64,000 nt of DNA from Psychromarinibacter halotolerans (GTDB lineage: Bacteria > Pseudomonadota > Alphaproteobacteria > Rhodobacterales > Rhodobacteraceae), in NCBI RefSeq assembly GCF_029168315.1, contig NZ_JARGYD010000006.1:186001-250000 (forward strand). Reading direction: 5' to 3'. Positions 60,018 through 64,000 of the stretch are shown piece by piece. The notes beneath the pieces were generated by a model, which saw nothing but the letters and a program-made list of their open reading frames with translations, made no database searches and was not told the DNA's origin. Numbering within the stretch: position 1 is the stretch's first letter; each line of letters opens with the position of its first letter. The position numbers and the translations under genes are program-made.

Positions 60018-60581
60018 ATGAGCGAAGACACGACCGCCGATCCTGAAGACCAGTTCGTTCCGGCCTTCGCCGAGGCGCCGCTTGGCGCGGCGCTGGGCAG
60101 CGTCGCCGCCGCCATGTCGGCGATCGGCACCGCGTCCATCGGGGCGCTGATGCTATTGATCGTGGCCGACGTGATCGGCCGCAACCTGCTGGACCTGCCG
60201 ATCACCGGCGTGTCCGAAATCGCCGCCCGCACCGTGGTGGCCATCGTGTTCCTGCAGGTGCCCGCCGCGATCCTGCAACGGCGTCTGACCCGCGCCGATT
60301 TCCTTGTCCGCCGCATCGGGCGCTCGTCTCCTGCGGCGGTGTCGGTGCTGGAGATCGTGTTCTGCCTGACCGGCGCGGTCGTCTTCGCGCTGGTCGTCTG
60401 GGCCTCTTGGCCGAAATTCGTGTCCGCGTGGCAGACGGCCGAGTTCTTCGGCGTTCAGGGCGTCTGGACCATTCCGACTTGGCCCTTCCGGGCGATTACC
60501 GTCCTTGGGGCCGGAACCGCGGTGCTGGCCGCGCTGTACCGCGTGACCCGCGAGATCGAAGAAGTGAAGGCCACGCAATGA
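60018..60581 (+). CDS. dctQ: TRAP transporter small permease subunit
   Basis: 187 residues. A 30-residue soluble N-terminus precedes four helices, with DVIGRNLLDLPITGVSEIAA as the conserved segment between helices 1 and 2. Overlaps dctM by ATGA. Confidence 0.9.
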   Translation: MSEDTTADPEDQFVPAFAEAPLGAALGSVAAAMSAIGTASIGALMLLIVADVIGRNLLDLPITGVSEIAARTVVAIVFLQVPAAILQRRLTRADFLVRRIGRSSPAAVSVLEIVFCLTGAVVFALVVWASWPKFVSAWQTAEFFGVQGVWTIPTWPFRAITVLGAGTAVLAALYRVTREIEEVKATQ

Positions 60582-61906
60582 CGACCCTGACCATCGGTTT
60601 CATCCTTATCGCCGTCCTGATCGCGCTGGTGCTTCTTGGGATGCAGATCGCCTACGCGCTGTTTTCGGTGGCCTTCGTCGGGATCTGGATCATCCGCGAC
60701 AACATCGGGCTGGCGTTCCGGATGCTGGAACTGACCGCCTATTCCGGCATCGCCGACTACCTGTTCGCGACCATTCCGCTGTTCGTTCTGATGGGGCTGC
60801 TGGTCAGCGTCTCGAACGTCGGGCGAGATACCTTCGCGGTGGCCGAAGAGCTGCTGCGCCGCATGATCTGCGGGCTGGGCGTCGCCACCGTCGCGGCCAA
60901 CACGATCTTCGCCGCCGTCACCGGGGTGTCGATCGCCTCGGCCGCCGTGTTCACCCGCGTCGCCGTGCCCGAGATGACGCGCCACGGCTATCGCCCGGCC
61001 TTCTCGTCGGGCACCGTCGCCGGGTCCTCGGTGCTGGGGATGTTGATCCCGCCCAGCCTGCTGCTGATCATCTACGGCGTGCTGGCCGAGGTCTCGATCG
61101 GCGGCATGTTCATCGCGGGGATCATTCCGGGGCTGCTGCTGGCGGGCGGCTTCGTGGTCATGCTGATCAGCGTGACGATCATCGCGCCGAACTTTGTGCT
61201 CAGCGACCCCGAAAGCACCCGCGCGCGGCGGTTGGACCGCGACATCGAACCGATGCCGCTGGGCCAGCTGATCCGCAAGCTGATCCCGATCATCCTGCTG
61301 GTTATCCTTGTGCTGGGAGGCCTTTACACCGGGTTCTTCACCCCGACCGAGGCGGGCGGCGTCGGTGCCTTCGGCGCGCTGCTGGTCGCGCTGTCGCGCC
61401 GCAGCCTTGATCGCCACAAGCTGTGGCAGGTGATGAAACAGACCGGCGTGATCTCGGTCTCGATCCTGCTGCTGCTGATCGCCGCCTCGTTCTATTCCCG
61501 GATGCTGGCCATCGCGGGCCTGCCGAATGCCATCGCTGGGCTGGTGGCCGGGTCGGGCTTCGGACCGCTGGGGTTCATGCTGTTCTACGCGGCGATCATC
61601 CTGCTGATGGGGATGATCCTGGACAGCACGTCGATCCTGCTGATCATGGTGCCCATTGCCGCGCCCATCGCGCAGGGCATGGGGCTGGACCTGATGCACT
61701 TCGGGATCGTCACGGTGATCGCGGTCGAGATCGGCCTGCTGACACCGCCGTTCGGGATCTCGGTCTTCACGGTGCACAACACGCTGAACGATCCCGACGT
61801 GTCCGTCGAACAGATCTTCGGCGCCACGCTTCCGTTCATCGGCGTGATGCTTCTGGTGCTGATCACGGTCGCGCTGGTTCCGGCGACGGTGACCGTGTTC
61901 CTTTAG
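60578..61906 (+). CDS. dctM: TRAP transporter large permease subunit
   Basis: 442 residues, about 12 membrane segments. Typical stretches are TIPLFVLMGLLVSVSNVGRD, SGTVAGSSVLGMLIPPSLLL, GFFTPTEAGGVGAFGALLVA, and EIGLLTPPFGISVFTVHN. Start ATG 60578 is set by the dctQ overlap. Confidence 0.93.
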   Translation: MTTLTIGFILIAVLIALVLLGMQIAYALFSVAFVGIWIIRDNIGLAFRMLELTAYSGIADYLFATIPLFVLMGLLVSVSNVGRDTFAVAEELLRRMICGLGVATVAANTIFAAVTGVSIASAAVFTRVAVPEMTRHGYRPAFSSGTVAGSSVLGMLIPPSLLLIIYGVLAEVSIGGMFIAGIIPGLLLAGGFVVMLISVTIIAPNFVLSDPESTRARRLDRDIEPMPLGQLIRKLIPIILLVILVLGGLYTGFFTPTEAGGVGAFGALLVALSRRSLDRHKLWQVMKQTGVISVSILLLLIAASFYSRMLAIAGLPNAIAGLVAGSGFGPLGFMLFYAAIILLMGMILDSTSILLIMVPIAAPIAQGMGLDLMHFGIVTVIAVEIGLLTPPFGISVFTVHNTLNDPDVSVEQIFGATLPFIGVMLLVLITVALVPATVTVFL

Positions 61907-61921
61907 ACCGGGCGGGGCGAA

Positions 61922-61936
61922 CCGCGCGTCGCGCGG
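61922..61936. terminator. Short hairpin between convergent dctM and iclR
   Basis: CCGCGCG-T-CGCGCGG fills the 34-bp gap between the two stop codons. The effective stem is 5 bp with a 5-base loop. A bidirectional terminator is likely but weak. Confidence 0.4.
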
Positions 61937-61940
61937 GCCG

Positions 61941-62828
61941 CTAGGGCGTGGCGATGGTGCCGCCAAGCGCAAGATCGGCGCCGATACCCGACGGGCTGTC
62001 GACGTTCCCGCTTTGGATCGAATGCAGCAGCGCCGGGTGCCGTTCAAGCGCGGCGGCAATGCGGTCGGCTGCTTTCCTAAGCGCGGGAACCCGCGTTTCG
62101 ATCATCGTGTCGAGGTTCGCGCGCGACAGCTCTCCGGAACAGTTCACCGCCGCCAGCACATCGCCGTCGGGGGACCGGACCGGAACCGCCACGGACAGGA
62201 CACCGTATTCCAGCTGTTCAAGCGCCGCGGCGTGATCGTTGCGCCGGACGAAATCCAGCGCGGACTGTAGTTCCTCGGCGGATGAGATGGTGCGCGAGGT
62301 GTACCGCTCGAACGAGACGGTGTCGAAATAGGTCTCGATGGCCTTCGGATCGGAGAACGCCAGAAGCACATGCCCCAGCGAGGTGCAGTAGATCGGCAGG
62401 CTGTACCCGATGCGCGCGCGGAAGCGGTTATCGCGCATGCTGGAGATATGGGAAACGTACAGCACATGATTGCCGTTCAGCACGGCAAGCGACACCGCGT
62501 CGTGGAATTCCTCGTGCACTTCCTGCAGGAAATGGTCGGCCACGTCCTTGATGTTCATCGAGTTCAGGAAGGCGGACCCAAGCGACAGCACCTTGGCGCG
62601 CAGCAGGAACCGCTTGCCGTTCATGCCGACGTAGCCAAGCTTGCGAAGCGTGTGCAGCGACCGCCGCGCCGTGGCCGGGCTAAGACCGGTCTTCTCCGCG
62701 ACTTCCTTCAGCGTCATCTCGGGGCTTTCGCGGGTGAACGACAGGATGACCTCCAGACCGCGGGCCAGTGACTCGACGAAATCGCGGTCACCCTCGTGTG
62801 GTCTTTGCGACGCGGAGGTCTTGTTCAT
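61941..62828 (-). CDS. IclR-family transcriptional regulator
   Basis: 295 residues from ATG 62828 (GAGG 5 bases upstream). Winged helix about 15-75 (MTLKEVAEKTGLSPATARRSL), effector domain about 95-275 (GYSLPIYCTSLGHVLLAF, LEYGVLSVAVPVRSPDGDVLAAVN), resembling the PcaR/PobR/CatR-type branch that governs aromatic catabolism. Convergent with the TRAP genes and probably their regulator or that of the YciI/TRAP unit to the right. Confidence 0.9.
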   Translation of the reverse strand: MNKTSASQRPHEGDRDFVESLARGLEVILSFTRESPEMTLKEVAEKTGLSPATARRSLHTLRKLGYVGMNGKRFLLRAKVLSLGSAFLNSMNIKDVADHFLQEVHEEFHDAVSLAVLNGNHVLYVSHISSMRDNRFRARIGYSLPIYCTSLGHVLLAFSDPKAIETYFDTVSFERYTSRTISSAEELQSALDFVRRNDHAAALEQLEYGVLSVAVPVRSPDGDVLAAVNCSGELSRANLDTMIETRVPALRKAADRIAAALERHPALLHSIQSGNVDSPSGIGADLALGGTIATP

Positions 62829-62996
62829 CTTTGCCTCGAATCTTGACGCCGGCTGGCTTGGGGGGCGCATCTGACGCGTCCTGCCGGGGTTTCGGGTCAC
62901 TATAGTCTTCCGGCACCGAAGCTCAAATGCTGCTGGCCGTGGCAGACGCCGGACATCGGCTGGGACGGGCGCACCGGGACCCGTCCCGGCAGGGCG

Positions 62997-63389
62997 TCAG
63001 GTGAATTCGCCGCGCTGGTCCGAGAAGGTGACGCGCACGGTCACACCGCCTTCGTTCACCATCCACGGCCGGATGGTATAGGTGCGCGCGCCGCTGGCGT
63101 GCATGGGGTCTTCGTCGCACAGCGCGCGGGCCGCGTCGATCGAGGCCGCGCGCAGGACGAACATTCCGGTGCCGTCGAAGCTTTCGCTGTCCTCGCTTAG
63201 AAGCGGACCGGCGGCGACCATGTGCCCCTCGCGCTCCATCCGGACCTGATGGTCAAGATGCGCGGGCGTCACCTCGTTCAGCAGGTCTTCCTTGCCATCG
63301 ACGGGCGAGGTCACGACCACGTAAAGCTCGCGCTGCAGCATCCCGCGCGTCTTCTGCCGGACTTCTTCTGTGCTGATGTGATAGGCCAA
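62997..63389 (-). CDS. YciI-like domain protein
   Basis: About 130 residues with a ferredoxin-like alpha-beta barrel YCII domain (ELYVVVTSPVDGKEDLL, LDHQVRMEREGHMVAAGPLL, TGMFVLRAASIDAARALCDEDP), as found in small dimeric enzymes and muconolactone-isomerase-like proteins. TTG 63389 is chosen because AAAGGAG lies 8 bases upstream; the GTG at 63398 directly abuts that site. Reaction unknown; it is in line with the TRAP permease gene ending at 63416. Confidence 0.75.
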   Translation of the reverse strand: MAYHISTEEVRQKTRGMLQRELYVVVTSPVDGKEDLLNEVTPAHLDHQVRMEREGHMVAAGPLLSEDSESFDGTGMFVLRAASIDAARALCDEDPMHASGARTYTIRPWMVNEGGVTVRVTFSDQRGEFT

Positions 63390-63415
63390 GGCGGTCACTC
63401 CTTTCGTGGGCTGGG

Positions 63416-64000
63416 TTATCTGGCAAGGACCAAAGCGATCTGCGGGAAGACGGCGAGGATGGCGACCAGCAGCAGCATACCCAGCAGGAACGGGAACGCG
63501 CCGCGGAAGATGGTGCCCAGCGTCAGGTCGGGGTCGTTCAGGCTGGATTTCACCACGAAGGCCGACAGACCGAAGGGCGGCGTCAACAGGCCCACCTCGA
63601 TCGAGACGATCGACACGATGCCGAACCAGATCGGGTCCAGCCCCATGCCTTCGATCACCGGCAGCATGATCGGGATGACGATCAGCAGGATCGAGACAGA
63701 GTCGATGAAGCAGCCCAGCACCAGAAGGATCGCCACGTAGCAGATCAGGAACCCCACGTATCCAAGGTTCAGCGCCGTGATGCCGTCCGCCACCGAGGCG
63801 GGCAGCCCGCTAAGCGACAGTGCGCGGCTGTACAGCGTGGCGGCGATGATCAGGAACAGGATCGAGACGTTGATGCTTCCCGTCTCCATCGACAGGCGCC
63901 ACAAGCTGCGCGGGCCAAGGCTGCGTCGCAGCAGGGCGATCACCAGCGCCCCCGCAACGCCGACTGCGCCGGCCTCGGTCGGGCTGAACTTGCCCGAGTA
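63416..64000 (-). CDS. dctM: TRAP transporter large permease subunit (N-terminus beyond window)
   Basis: The C-terminal 194 residues of a DctM protein; the frame stays open to the window edge, where YSGKFSPTEAGAVGVAGALV corresponds to the conserved F-T-P-T-E-A-G-A motif. EVGLLTPPFGLSAFVVKSSL matches the last family motif. It is transcribed toward the YciI-like gene and is a third TRAP system in the window. Confidence 0.92.
   Translation of the reverse strand, partial: YSGKFSPTEAGAVGVAGALVIALLRRSLGPRSLWRLSMETGSINVSILFLIIAATLYSRALSLSGLPASVADGITALNLGYVGFLICYVAILLVLGCFIDSVSILLIVIPIMLPVIEGMGLDPIWFGIVSIVSIEVGLLTPPFGLSAFVVKSSLNDPDLTLGTIFRGAFPFLLGMLLLVAILAVFPQIALVLAR

Noticed and set aside
61922..61936. 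Regulatory palindrome for IclR
   Set aside because: It sits between two convergent stop codons, which favours a terminator over an operator.

Overview
The window is G+C-rich, densely coded DNA with many 4-bp ATGA start/stop overlaps. It carries TRAP and tripartite tricarboxylate (Tct) transporters, a molybdenum hydroxylase, FixK/FNR-type half-sites and Na+-NQR genes. Together these suggest an alphaproteobacterium, most likely a (marine) member of the Rhodobacterales/Rhodobacteraceae. This is inferred from gene content and style, not from a database match. I saw no rRNA, tRNA, CRISPR array, insertion sequence or phage gene.

Region 1 (1-13.9 kb) is respiration and energy metabolism. A membrane-anchored multihaem cytochrome c (cut by the left edge) diverges from a six-gene nqrABCDEF operon. 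The NqrB of that operon is short and lacks the covalent-FMN motif. Next come a two-CBS-domain protein and a PEP synthase preceded by a FixK/FNR-like box, and then an FtsX-type ABC efflux system (ATPase, permease, HlyD-like adaptor) with a second, weaker FNR-like box.

Region 2 (13.9-18.7 kb) has a DoxX-like membrane protein preceded by a 33-codon coupled reading frame, then a TRAP transporter with a GntR regulator and a palindromic operator candidate.

Region 3 (18.8-26.1 kb, minus strand) is five genes, each overlapping the next by a few bases: a glutaminase-STAS-cNMP-binding fusion, a periplasmic c-type haem DUF3365 protein, a hybrid histidine kinase, a lone receiver, and an H-box/receiver/class III cyclase protein. 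I read it as a haem-sensing, cyclic-nucleotide signalling system whose output includes a glutaminase. It is the most interesting candidate system in the window.

Region 4 (26.3-32.7 kb) is tctCBA with an intrinsic terminator between tctC and tctB. It diverges from tctDE plus a lone periplasmic binding protein. The shared promoter region holds a PHO-box-like direct repeat.

Region 5 (32.7-48.1 kb) looks like an organosulfur uptake and catabolism island: 3-mercaptopyruvate sulfurtransferase, C-S beta-lyase, IclR regulator, VOC protein, BisC/DMSO-reductase-like molybdoenzyme, [2Fe-2S] ferredoxin, FAD oxidoreductase, a complete Dpp/Opp-type ABC transporter, and a duplicated alpha/beta hydrolase whose second half has lost its nucleophile. 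A 13-bp AT-rich element recurs at three promoter regions of this island.

Region 6 (48.1-54.2 kb) is a ROK regulator divergent from an ABC transporter whose last gene encodes a divergent PP2C-like phosphatase.

Region 7 (54.3-64 kb) is a TetR regulator divergent from a three-subunit molybdenum hydroxylase (CoxMSL-type) with a full TRAP transporter, followed by an IclR regulator, a YciI-like protein and another TRAP large permease cut by the right edge. It probably serves uptake and hydroxylation of a small aromatic, N-heterocyclic or aldehyde substrate.

Terminator-like hairpins directly follow four solute-binding-protein genes, which would let the binding protein be made in excess over its membrane partners.
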